Assembly (NCBI GenBank): GCA_039029355.1
Contig: JBCCGI010000081.1
Location: 1 to 38,220 of the forward strand
Length of the DNA: 38,220 bases
Source of the DNA: JBCCGI01 sp039029355
Lineage (GTDB): Bacteria; Planctomycetota; UBA1135; GCA-002686595
Direction of reading: 5' to 3'
Part shown: piece after piece, positions 30,376 to 38,178 of the stretch
Layout: each line of letters starts with the position of its first letter
Position numbering within the stretch: position 1 is the stretch's first letter
Made by a program: the position numbers and the translations under genes
The notes under the pieces: generated by a model
The model's input: only the letters and a program-made list of their open reading frames with translations
What the model was told of the DNA's origin: nothing
Database searches by the model: none

Positions 30376-32955
30376 CTAATCGCCCTCGGAGGGCCGGGTC
30401 AGGAACTCGATCACCTCGGGCGGGCGGCGGAGGGTGAAGGGCTGCACCCCGCCCGCGTCGCGGATCGTGACCTCGTCGAAGAGCGGCTCGCCTTGCTCCA
30501 CCCAGCTCTGGTGCAGCAGGACCTGGCGGTCGTACCGGATCCGGTAGCGGCCCGGGGCGGGGACGATCGTCAGCACCTCGTCGTCCTGCGGGCCGACGAT
30601 GAAGATGCCCGGGTCCATGCGTGGGAGGTCCGTCGACGCGCGGCTCATGCTGACGCGGACGAGCCGTGCGCCGCTCGTCTCGGGGCGCTCTTCGGACCAG
30701 CGGAAGCTGGCTCGGAGCGGCTCGCGGAGCACGACTCGACCGCCGTCGCGGGCGTTGGGGACGAGCTGCCCGCGGTGCTCCGCCGCGTCGAAGTACAGGT
30801 CGAGCTCGCGAAGCGCGGTGAAGACGTCGGCCTTGCCGTTCTCGATCTCGGCCGTGAGGCTCCACGCTTCGGAGCCCGCGGCGCGGTAGTACACCGCGCC
30901 CTTCTCGATGGGATCAGCGCTCGCGTCGACGACCGAGAAGCGCATGTGTCGCGCGGCGCGAAGGTCGATGTCCTGGAGACGCGGGTCGCGCGTCGTCTCG
31001 CCCTGCCTTACGACGACGCCCTGGACTTCGACTCCGTCCTTGATGTCGTTCTCCATGCCGACGCGGACCGTCCACGTCCCCGGCGCGAGCGAGTCGAACG
31101 CGAAGAAGCCGGGGCGCTTGAGCTGCGCGCCCCGCTCGTCGTCCTCGCGGATCGCCTCCGCCAGCGCGAAGTCGCAGAGCCACTCGTCGTCGAAGAGCGC
31201 GCTTCCCTCGATACGCCCGGCCCAGGCGAGCTCGATCCGGACGTCGCGCGACCCCGTCGCGACCTCGGGATGATCCGGGGAGCGGAAGCTCGGGTGCGAG
31301 CCCATCAGCCGCAGCTCGGGCTCGCGATAGGTCCCGCGGAGCTCAAACCTGCCCTGCTCGTCGGAGCGGCACGAGCCGAAGATGTTGCCGGTCCGCTCCG
31401 GATGGAGTGCGCGCACCTGCACGAGCGCCCGCGCGATCGGTCCGCCGTCCGGATCCACGACCTGCCCCTGGGCGAGCAGCGGCGCTTCGCGGAGCGAAAC
31501 CCGGCCCAGCTCGTAGCGGGCCGCGGGGAGCGGGCCCTCGATCCGGAGCGAGGCTTGGATCGCCGTGGGGCGCCGCGGCGGGCGCGCGGCGGCCGTCAGC
31601 TCGAGGAAGAGCTCCTGCTCTCCCTGCGTCCCGGGTCGGACGGGAAGCTCAAACGACCCATCGGCGGCGGTGAGGACCGACGCGCGCTGCTGGAATCGAT
31701 AGCGGTCGCGCCGAAACACCGCCGACAGCTCCTCGCCGGCCAGCGGCCCGCCGGCCGGGCCGAGCGCCGTACCCGCCACGAGCGGCCGCTCATCCACGAG
31801 GGGCAGGGTGACCGTCACACGCGAGCCCGCCGAGGCGCCGCTTTGCGCCTGCAAGGGCTCTCCGATGGTGCCGTGCTGGTCCTCCAGATCGAGCGCGAGG
31901 TCGAGGCCGACCCCGATCTGCTCGAACAACACGCGCCCGTTCTCGGTGACCGCAGCGATGGTGCGGCCGCGGTCGTGGAGCGTGCTGACCCGCGTGCCGA
32001 CGCGCACCCCGACCGGCCGCTCCGCGGGCTGCCCATCGGCGTCGACAACCAGCACCTCGAGCTCGGAGAGGGGCGGGAGCGCCAGCTCGATGCGATCCGG
32101 CGGGGAGTCGGGCTCGAAGCGCTGACCGAGCTCCTCGGCAAAGAGCCCCGCCGGAACGACGACGAGCGCTTCGGTGTGAGCCCAGTAGTTGCGGGCGTAC
32201 TGCCTCAGACCCGCGATCCGCACCTCGCCCTGCGAGTCGGCCTCGAAGACGGCCAGCGTCTCGCTGTCCTCCCGCCCCAGGACGTAGCGGATCGCCACCT
32301 GCGCGCCGGCGATCGGCGTCCCGTCCGCGTCGCTCACGACGCGCACCAGCAGCGCGGGTGAGGGGAAGAGCCGCAGCTCCTCGAAGTCCTGCACGCGCCC
32401 CTTCCACAGCTCGGCGGTGCCCCACAGGCCTTCCATGTCGCAGGTCACGACCGAGTAGAGCCTCGGCCGCGGGACCAGGGCGATGCCGTCCTCGCCGGCC
32501 TGGAAGTAGCGGCCGGTTCGCTCGAGCTCCTGCTCGAGCGCGAGCCCGTGCACGTGCCGCTCCAGCCGCGCCGCGTCCGACGCGTTGAAGCGTTCCGCGA
32601 CGCCGACGACCGCGAACGGCACGGGATCCTCGGTGCGTCCCCGCAGGACGCGGACCGGGATCCCGTCGTCCGGCGGTGGCTCGATCTCGACGTCCCGCGC
32701 ATCGCCTGGCGCGGCCGAGGTCGGGGGCTCGACCGCGACCGCGGACCGCGTGCCGTCGGCGTTCGCAGGCCCGGCCTCTTCCAGCGACGGGAGGCCCGCA
32801 AGCTCCGCGTCGCGCTGCGCGGGCGGCGTCGCGACGGTCTCCTGCCGCAGGGCTTCGGTTTCGGGCGGGCGGCCCGTGCGCCACAGCAGCCATCCCACAG
32901 CTGCGGCCAGCAGCACCGCCGCGGCGGACCAACCTGCACGTTCTCTCGACGACAC
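30376..32955 (-). CDS. Membrane-anchored repeat protein with carboxypeptidase-regulatory-like domains (paralog B)
   Basis: An 859-residue paralog of the neighbouring gene. It shares the anchor (GWSAAAVLLAAAVGWLLW), the segment PPPDDGIPVRVLRGRTEDPVPFAVVGVAERF, the GRYFQAGEDGIALVPRP stretch, the AGAQVAIRY and RQYARNYWAHTEALVVVP motifs, and the C-terminal VQPFTLRRPPEVIEFL. The two most likely arose by tandem duplication and have diverged substantially. The frame is open for 40 codons further upstream, but that would overlap the SEC-C gene, and the Arg-rich sequence there is not conserved in paralog A, so GTG at 32955 is chosen. No enzymatic motif is visible. Confidence 0.85.
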   Translation of the reverse strand: MSSRERAGWSAAAVLLAAAVGWLLWRTGRPPETEALRQETVATPPAQRDAELAGLPSLEEAGPANADGTRSAVAVEPPTSAAPGDARDVEIEPPPDDGIPVRVLRGRTEDPVPFAVVGVAERFNASDAARLERHVHGLALEQELERTGRYFQAGEDGIALVPRPRLYSVVTCDMEGLWGTAELWKGRVQDFEELRLFPSPALLVRVVSDADGTPIAGAQVAIRYVLGREDSETLAVFEADSQGEVRIAGLRQYARNYWAHTEALVVVPAGLFAEELGQRFEPDSPPDRIELALPPLSELEVLVVDADGQPAERPVGVRVGTRVSTLHDRGRTIAAVTENGRVLFEQIGVGLDLALDLEDQHGTIGEPLQAQSGASAGSRVTVTLPLVDERPLVAGTALGPAGGPLAGEELSAVFRRDRYRFQQRASVLTAADGSFELPVRPGTQGEQELFLELTAAARPPRRPTAIQASLRIEGPLPAARYELGRVSLREAPLLAQGQVVDPDGGPIARALVQVRALHPERTGNIFGSCRSDEQGRFELRGTYREPELRLMGSHPSFRSPDHPEVATGSRDVRIELAWAGRIEGSALFDDEWLCDFALAEAIREDDERGAQLKRPGFFAFDSLAPGTWTVRVGMENDIKDGVEVQGVVVRQGETTRDPRLQDIDLRAARHMRFSVVDASADPIEKGAVYYRAAGSEAWSLTAEIENGKADVFTALRELDLYFDAAEHRGQLVPNARDGGRVVLREPLRASFRWSEERPETSGARLVRVSMSRASTDLPRMDPGIFIVGPQDDEVLTIVPAPGRYRIRYDRQVLLHQSWVEQGEPLFDEVTIRDAGGVQPFTLRRPPEVIEFLTRPSEGD

Positions 32956-32992
32956 GGGTCGTGCTACGCGGCGCGCGGCATGCCGCGAGGGC

Positions 32993-33490
32993 CTAGGCGT
33001 TCTTCCCGTGGCACTTCTTGAACTTCTTGCCGCTTCCGCAGGAGCACGGATCGTTGCGCCCCAGCTTGGGCGCACCGTGCACGAAGGGCTCCTCCCTCTC
33101 GCCGTGGCGCGCCAGCTGGCCGGTGCGGACGGCCTCCTGGAACTCGTCCACGGTGCCCTCGAGGCCGCGGCGCATCTCGAAGGCCTGGGTGACGACCTGC
33201 GTCGACTCCAGGTGCGCGATGTACGCCTCGAGAATGGCCGGCACGTGCGCGGCCACCGCGTCGCCGCGCGATAGGTGCCCCGGCATCAGGTGCCCGAGGA
33301 CGGCATGGACGTCGTGGCCGTCGAGGAAGCGCGGCTTCTTGCCGAGCTCCTCGTAGCAGCACTTGAGAAACACGCGGACCGCGCGCCGCGCGTCGTCCCG
33401 GCTCGGCGCCCCGTCGGACGCCAACAGCTGCCCGCACTCGGGCGAGTCGAGGAACGCCGCGAGGTCGAGCTGAACTTCCTTGGTGGCCAT
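32993..33490 (-). CDS. SEC-C motif protein
   Basis: A 165-residue protein ending in a SEC-C zinc-binding motif: GRNDPCSCGSGKKFKKCHGK with Cys149, Cys151, Cys160 and His161, as found at the C-terminus of SecA and in many small proteins. The N-terminal 140 residues are helical (KEVQLDLAAFLDSPECGQLL, VRVFLKCCYEELGKKPRFLDG) and not a family I recognise. In other proteins the motif contacts ribosomes or SecB, or simply binds metal. The ATG at 33490 is the first that excludes an upstream extension overlapping the divergent ECF gene. It lies 37 bp upstream of paralog B on the same strand. Confidence 0.85.
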   Translation of the reverse strand: MATKEVQLDLAAFLDSPECGQLLASDGAPSRDDARRAVRVFLKCCYEELGKKPRFLDGHDVHAVLGHLMPGHLSRGDAVAAHVPAILEAYIAHLESTQVVTQAFEMRRGLEGTVDEFQEAVRTGQLARHGEREEPFVHGAPKLGRNDPCSCGSGKKFKKCHGKNA

Positions 33491-33535
33491 TGAGGGCAGC
33501 TTAGCACGGGCCTCCACGCGCGGCGTCGAGCGCCC

Positions 33536-33541
33536 TACAAT
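33536..33541 (+). promoter_or_regulatory. Predicted -10 hexamer TACAAT of the ECF gene
   Basis: TACAAT ends 7 nt before the ATG at 33549, leaving room only for a leaderless start. No Shine-Dalgarno and no good -35 are seen. An in-frame ATG at 33540 overlaps the hexamer and is therefore not preferred. Confidence 0.35.
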
Positions 33542-33548
33542 GGGCGCC

Positions 33549-34112
33549 ATGGCCGGGCCCGAGCACACCAACCTGACGCAGCTGCTCGCCGAGGCCGGCG
33601 GGCGCGAGGACCTGTGGATGGACATCCTCCCGCTCGTCTACGACGAGCTGAAGGGCATCGCGGAGCGGAGGATGTCCGACGAGCGCGGTCACCACACGCT
33701 CCAGGCGACGGCGCTCGTGCACGAGGCCTGGATGCGCCTCGTCGGCGACGACGGCATGGCGTGGTCGAGCCGCCGGCACTTCTTCGGGGCCGCGGCGCGG
33801 GCCATGCAGCGCGTGCTCGTCGACCACGCGCGCCGCGTCAACGCCGAGAAGCGCGGCGGGGGAGCGGCCCGGGTGTCGATCTCGGTCGGCGAGCTGACGA
33901 ACGAGACCGACCCCGAGGCGCTGCTGGCGCTCGACGACGCGCTCAACGCACTCGAACGCGAAGATCCGCGCTCGGCCGAGGTCGCCCGCCTGCGGCTGTT
34001 CGCCGGCATCGAGGTCGCGGCCGTCGCCAAGGCGATGGAGCTCTCCGAGCGCACGGTCGCCCGCGAGTGGGCCTACGCGCGCGCCCGCCTAGCCGACCTC
34101 CTCGGCTCCTGA
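33549..34112 (+). CDS. ECF-like sigma factor of the Sigma70_ECF (Planctomycetota/Acidobacteriota) type
   Basis: A 187-residue protein with the signature of this subfamily: NLTQLLAEAGGREDLWMDILPLVYDELKGIAERRM, HTLQATALVHEAWMRLVGD, RRHFFGAAARAMQRVLVDHARR, and a C-terminal helix-turn-helix (VARLRLFAGIEVAAVAKAMELSERTVAREWAYARARL). Such factors are often encoded beside Ser/Thr kinase genes, and a WD40 kinase gene lies 103 bp downstream on the opposite strand. They have no dedicated anti-sigma factor, and a kinase may modulate them. The regulon is unknown. Confidence 0.93.
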   Translation: MAGPEHTNLTQLLAEAGGREDLWMDILPLVYDELKGIAERRMSDERGHHTLQATALVHEAWMRLVGDDGMAWSSRRHFFGAAARAMQRVLVDHARRVNAEKRGGGAARVSISVGELTNETDPEALLALDDALNALEREDPRSAEVARLRLFAGIEVAAVAKAMELSERTVAREWAYARARLADLLGS

Positions 34113-34140
34113 TCCCCGGCTTTGCACGGGCTTGTGGGGG

Positions 34141-34204
34141 GCGTCCACAGGCTGTCCACGGGTTTTCCACCGACCTTCCACAGCTCGCCCTCCGGCGGTG
34201 TGGA
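34141..34204. repeat. Four 11-bp-phased direct repeats of TCCAC plus one inverted copy
   Basis: TCCAC occurs at 34144, 34155, 34166 and 34177, exactly 11 bp apart, within units GCGTCCACAGG, CTGTCCACGGG, TTTTCCACCGA and CCTTCCACAGC. An inverted copy GTGGA is at 34200-34204, and TTCCACA (34176-34182) pairs with TGTGGAA (34199-34205) as a 7-bp inverted repeat. The array lies between the convergent sigma-factor and kinase genes. Several units match the DnaA box (TTATCCACA or TTGTCCACA) at 6-7 of 9 positions. It may be a protein-binding array on one face of the helix or a DnaA-titration site. Confidence 0.6.
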
Positions 34205-34215
34205 AAGGCGTCCGC

Positions 34216-37200
34216 CTAGTCGCTGTCGAGCCCCAGCTCGGCGAGCGCGCTCCGCAGCTCGGCGAGGTTCCAGATCTGAACGCGGTTGGTCGTGGACGAA
34301 GCGGCGAGGACCGTTCCGTCGGGCGAGAAGCAGAGGTGTCCGGGGCGCACCGGGTCGGGGGCCTCCAGCCGCGCGAGCGGCTCCAGCGTCTCGGCTTCGT
34401 AGATCCCCACGTCGGAGTGCGTGAGCGTCACCGCAACCAGCTTCCCGTCCTCGCTGTAGGCGAGCCCGGTCGCGGTGCCGGCGATTCCGACCTTGCGGTC
34501 GATCGAGTGCACGAGCTCCAGGCCGGGGAGCTCGTAGAAGAGGTAGCGGTAGCCGTCGCTGAGCGCGAGGCGCGACCCGTCCGGCGCGAAGGTCGGGACG
34601 ATCGAGCCGCGCTCGGGCAGGAGGTGCTTGATCAGCTCGCCGGTGGTTCCGTCCACCACGGACGCACCGCCGCCCTGCCAGGAGCCGACGGCCACGTACG
34701 CGCCGCCGCGGCTGACCGCGATCGACGAGGGGCCGCGGTGGCACCGAAAGCGCAGCGCGTCCTCGGGAGCGTCCGGGCGGAAGATCCGCAGGAGCTGGTT
34801 GTCGCGCACGGCGAACAGCCCGCCGTCGGGCGACAGGCCGGCGTGGTCCTGGTCGCCCTCGAGCAGCACGCTCTGGGTGGAGGTCGGGTCGTCGAGCGAG
34901 CGCAGCTCGAGCCCGGCGTCGCCGGATAGGAAGAAGCGCTCGCCGTCGGGCAGAAAGCCCGCGCCGTCGAGGTGCTCCGAGGTGATCGTCGCGATTCGCG
35001 CTCGACTCGCCAGATCCCAAAGGACGGCCCCGTCGCCGCCGACGGTCAGGAGGAGCTTGCCGTCGCGCGAGAACCTCGTGCTCTGCGGGCTCTTCCCGCG
35101 GTGTCCGTGCAGGGTGCGCAGCACGCTGCCGGTCTCGACCTGCCACGCGCCGATCTCGTCGGTGGTGAAGTAGCCCAGCAGCTCTCCGTCGCGCGAGAAG
35201 CCGGCCGCGGAGGCCGAGATTCTCATCAGCTCTTCGCCGGTCTCGGTGTCCCACACGCGCATGGTCTGGTCCCACGAGTTGGAGGCCGCGAGCTGCTCGG
35301 TCGGCGAGGCGAACACCGTGACCATCTCCGCGGTATGCCCGGTCAGCACGGCCGACGGCTCGTCGCCTTCCTCGCTCAGCCGGAAGACGTAGCCCTCGAA
35401 GTTGGCGCAGCCGACCACCAGTCCGTCGTCCCCGGCCAGCCACGCGACCGAGTACGGCGCCGAGGGGAGCGGAATCCGTCGGCGTAGCTCGCCGCCTGGG
35501 AACCCGCGCACCTCCAGCACGTTGACGCCGCCGCCGATCGCCAGCGCCAGCGCGTCCCCGTCGTGGGCGAAGCGCACGCAGCCCAGCCGCGCATCCACGT
35601 CGAAGGCGAGCACTTCCGACGCGTCGCGCGTGTCCCAGGCCAGGACGCGCGCATCCATCGTGCCGACGGCCGCGAAGCGCTCGCCGGGGTCGAAGTCGAA
35701 GGCCGTGAAACCCACGACGGCGTCGGTGTCGAGCAGCAGCTCGCCCGAATTCACGTCCCAGGCGTAGAAGCGTGCCGAGTCGAGGTCGTCCTCCCGACCG
35801 CACCGCGCGGCGAGCAGTCGTCCACCGGCGGAGAGTGCGTAGCCGTTGACGTCGTCTACCTGCAGCTCGCCGACCGTCTCGCCGTCCGGCAATGCTCGGA
35901 CCTGGATGGCGTCGCCCCGCAACCGCGCTACGCGCGTGAGGTCGCCCGACATCATGCCGTACCAGTTCAGCGCGTCCCGATCCTGCGGATAGGTCCACAG
36001 CGCCTGCAGGTCGGTCAGGGCAAGGCAGGCGATGCCCTCGTCCCGCACGTCGGCGCCGGGCCGGATCGCGGCGGCCTTCGACAGCAGGTCGAGCGCCTCG
36101 GAGCGCCGCCCCCGCACGCCCGCGAGGCGCGTGGCCCGCGCCTGCTCGAGGTACGACTCGCGGAGCTGCCCCGACAGCTTCACGCTGACCCACGACGCGC
36201 CGATCGCGATCGCGAGGATCAGCGCGCCGACCAGGACGACGAGGCTCGCCACCAGTGGGCTGCGCCGCCAGGCCAGAAAGAGCCGCTCGGGCCATGACGT
36301 GCGCCGGGCGAGGATGGGCTCGTGGTCGAGCCAGCGCTGGAGGTCGGTCGCGAACGCGTTGGCCGACGCGTAGCGCCTGCCGGGCTCCTTGGCGAGGCAG
36401 CGGCGCGAGATGGTCTCGAGGTCGTGCGGCGCGTCCGGCCGGACGATCCGCATCGGCTCGGGGTCGGAGCGGCGCACCCGATCGAGGAGGACCGTGATCG
36501 ACTCGCCGCGGAAGGGCGGGCGGCCGGCGAGCAGCTCGTACAGCATGCAGCCGAGCGCCCACACGTCGGTCGACACCGTCAGCTCGCCGAACTCGCTGCT
36601 GGTCTGCTCCGGCGCCATGTAGGCCGGCGTCCCGGCGATCGTGGCGGTCATGGTCGCCACGCCGCTCGAGTCGATCTGCTTCGCGACGCCGAAGTCCGCC
36701 ACGTAGGGCGTGCCCTCGGTGTCGAGCAGCACGTTCGACGGCTTCAGGTCGCGGTGCAGCAATCCGCGCTGGTGCGCGTAGTGCACCGCGCGCGCGACGG
36801 CGATCATCTGCTCGGCCGCCTCGCGCGCGTCCCACTGCCGCTCGGCGCCGGCGCGGTCGGCCAGGCTGCCGTCGAGCAGGCGCATGCTGAAGAAGTGCCG
36901 CCCGTCGTGCTGGCCGACCTCGTAGACCGGGACGATGTTGGGATGGTCGAGCCGTGCGACGGCCTCGGCCTCGGCGTGGAAGCGCGCGACCTCCTTTGAG
37001 CCGGCGAGGCGGCCCGCGCGCAGCACCTTCAGCGCGACGGTGCGTCCGAGCGAGCGCTGCCGCGCGCGCCACACGACGCCCGAGGCGCCCGAGGCGATCT
37101 CCTCCTCCAGCTCGTAGTCGCCGACGACGCCGCCGGCTTGGCCCTTCTGCCCGCGCAGCAGGCCGTCGACCATGCCGCCGACCTTTTCGAGCGCCTCGGC

Positions 37201-37359
37201 GGCGTCGCCGAAATGGGCCTGGAGCAGCCGCTCGACGCGGTCGCACGTCTCGGGAGACTCGGCCCGCAGGCGCTCGAGGAACTGCTTGCGCTCCTGCTCG
37301 TCGAGCTCGACCGCGTCGAGGAAAAGCGTCTTGGTGCGTCGGGCGGATTCGGGCGGCAA
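34216..37359 (-). CDS. Transmembrane Ser/Thr protein kinase with C-terminal WD40-like repeats
   Basis: A 1047-residue protein. A helical N-terminus (1-78) precedes a Hanks-type kinase domain (81-345) with glycine loop (89-97), Lys111, HRD at 202-204 with Lys206, DFG at 222-224 and APE at 249-251, so it should be active. A membrane helix follows (about 369-389) and then about 640 residues of beta-propeller WD40-type repeats (phrases such as DQTMRVWDTETGEELMRIS and DGAVLWDLASRARIATI) on the other side of the membrane or as a scaffold. The start is TTG at 37359, supported by GGAGG 7 nt upstream (37366-37370 on the plus strand) and a TATAAC -10 box. It converges on the ECF gene. The signal and substrates are unknown. 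Confidence 0.94.
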   Translation of the reverse strand: MPPESARRTKTLFLDAVELDEQERKQFLERLRAESPETCDRVERLLQAHFGDAAEALEKVGGMVDGLLRGQKGQAGGVVGDYELEEEIASGASGVVWRARQRSLGRTVALKVLRAGRLAGSKEVARFHAEAEAVARLDHPNIVPVYEVGQHDGRHFFSMRLLDGSLADRAGAERQWDAREAAEQMIAVARAVHYAHQRGLLHRDLKPSNVLLDTEGTPYVADFGVAKQIDSSGVATMTATIAGTPAYMAPEQTSSEFGELTVSTDVWALGCMLYELLAGRPPFRGESITVLLDRVRRSDPEPMRIVRPDAPHDLETISRRCLAKEPGRRYASANAFATDLQRWLDHEPILARRTSWPERLFLAWRRSPLVASLVVLVGALILAIAIGASWVSVKLSGQLRESYLEQARATRLAGVRGRRSEALDLLSKAAAIRPGADVRDEGIACLALTDLQALWTYPQDRDALNWYGMMSGDLTRVARLRGDAIQVRALPDGETVGELQVDDVNGYALSAGGRLLAARCGREDDLDSARFYAWDVNSGELLLDTDAVVGFTAFDFDPGERFAAVGTMDARVLAWDTRDASEVLAFDVDARLGCVRFAHDGDALALAIGGGVNVLEVRGFPGGELRRRIPLPSAPYSVAWLAGDDGLVVGCANFEGYVFRLSEEGDEPSAVLTGHTAEMVTVFASPTEQLAASNSWDQTMRVWDTETGEELMRISASAAGFSRDGELLGYFTTDEIGAWQVETGSVLRTLHGHRGKSPQSTRFSRDGKLLLTVGGDGAVLWDLASRARIATITSEHLDGAGFLPDGERFFLSGDAGLELRSLDDPTSTQSVLLEGDQDHAGLSPDGGLFAVRDNQLLRIFRPDAPEDALRFRCHRGPSSIAVSRGGAYVAVGSWQGGGASVVDGTTGELIKHLLPERGSIVPTFAPDGSRLALSDGYRYLFYELPGLELVHSIDRKVGIAGTATGLAYSEDGKLVAVTLTHSDVGIYEAETLEPLARLEAPDPVRPGHLCFSPDGTVLAASSTTNRVQIWNLAELRSALAELGLDSD

Positions 37360-37378
37360 CGTCGTCCTCCGAGCCTAC

Positions 37379-37384
37379 GTTATA
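37379..37384 (-). promoter_or_regulatory. Predicted -10 hexamer TATAAC of the kinase gene
   Basis: TATAAC lies 19 nt before the TTG start, leaving space for the Shine-Dalgarno GGAGG in the leader. No clear -35 was found. It lies within the 52-bp gap between pgeF (minus) and the kinase. Confidence 0.4.
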
Positions 37385-37411
37385 GCGCCGCGCGGACGGC
37401 GTCGGGCCGAG

Positions 37412-38161
37412 CTAGCCGTTCGCTACGCCGATCAGCGCCGCCAGGCGCCCCGTGTGCGCCTGGCCGCCGTGGGTGACGTCGCGGCGGTAGGAGTAGAATT
37501 CGGCCGCGTCGCGCCAGGTGCAGCGGTCGGTCGAGTCGATGATCGGCACCCCGCACCGGCGCAGTTGCTCGTGCGCGGCGGCCCGCAGGTCGACGTGCGG
37601 GCGCGCGCCGGGGACGGGGTGCACGGTCTCCGCCAGGCCGGCGTCGCGGAAGGCCTCGGCGACCTCCTCGCCCACCTCGAAGCGCTCGGTCGAAAGGCAC
37701 GGGCCGATGGCGGCCACGGCCACCTCGCCCAGGGCCTCGACGGCGCGGGGGAGCACCTCACCCACCAGCCCGCGCCAGCCGGCGTGGACCGCGGCGACCG
37801 GCGCTCCCTCCGGCGAGGCGAGCAGCACCGGCACGCAGTCGGCGGTCCACACCGCCAGCACCCGGTCGTGGCGCGCGGTGCGCAGGGCGTCCGCGGTGGG
37901 CGCCTCGGCGGGAAGCGGCGCGTCCGAGGCGTGGACGTCCGCGCCGTGCACCTGGCGCGCGTGCACCAGCGTGGCCTGCGGCAGGCCGACCGCGCGCAGC
38001 AGCTCGGCCCGCGCGCCGGCGTCGAGCTCGCGCAGGTCGAGCTCGCCTCCGCGGGGGCCGCGGCGCGTTGTAAAGACGTGCGGAACCTCCAGGGCGGCCA
38101 GCGAGGGCGAGCGGTACGTGACCAGCCCGTCGCGGCGCGCGCGTCGTTCAAGCTGCGGCAT
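37412..38161 (-). CDS. pgeF: Peptidoglycan-editing factor/purine nucleoside phosphorylase-like multicopper oxidase-fold protein PgeF (YfiH)
   Basis: A 249-residue protein of the YfiH/LACC1 family. It has VPHVFTTRRGPRGG, QVHGADV with His72, WTADCVPVLL with Cys109 and VHAGWRG with His126, which together form the conserved zinc/active-site triad. The C-terminal RRDVTHGGQAHTGRLAALIG is also typical. In E. coli this family prevents misincorporation of L-Ser into peptidoglycan; human LACC1 and bacterial homologs have purine nucleoside phosphorylase and adenosine deaminase activity. The ATG is preceded by a TAGAAT hexamer 11 nt upstream and no Shine-Dalgarno. Confidence 0.95.
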   Translation of the reverse strand: MPQLERRARRDGLVTYRSPSLAALEVPHVFTTRRGPRGGELDLRELDAGARAELLRAVGLPQATLVHARQVHGADVHASDAPLPAEAPTADALRTARHDRVLAVWTADCVPVLLASPEGAPVAAVHAGWRGLVGEVLPRAVEALGEVAVAAIGPCLSTERFEVGEEVAEAFRDAGLAETVHPVPGARPHVDLRAAAHEQLRRCGVPIIDSTDRCTWRDAAEFYSYRRDVTHGGQAHTGRLAALIGVANG

Positions 38162-38172
38162 GGGGCGCGCGG

Positions 38173-38178
38173 ATTCTA
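38173..38178 (-). promoter_or_regulatory. Predicted -10 hexamer TAGAAT of pgeF
   Basis: TAGAAT on the minus strand ends 11 nt before the pgeF ATG, the same sequence and spacing as upstream of lhr. It suggests a leaderless transcript. The -35 cannot be judged with confidence near the window edge. Confidence 0.4.

Noticed and set aside
30493..32361. 622-codon plus-strand frame opposite paralog B
   Set aside because: Same reason: antisense shadow with no recognisable domain.
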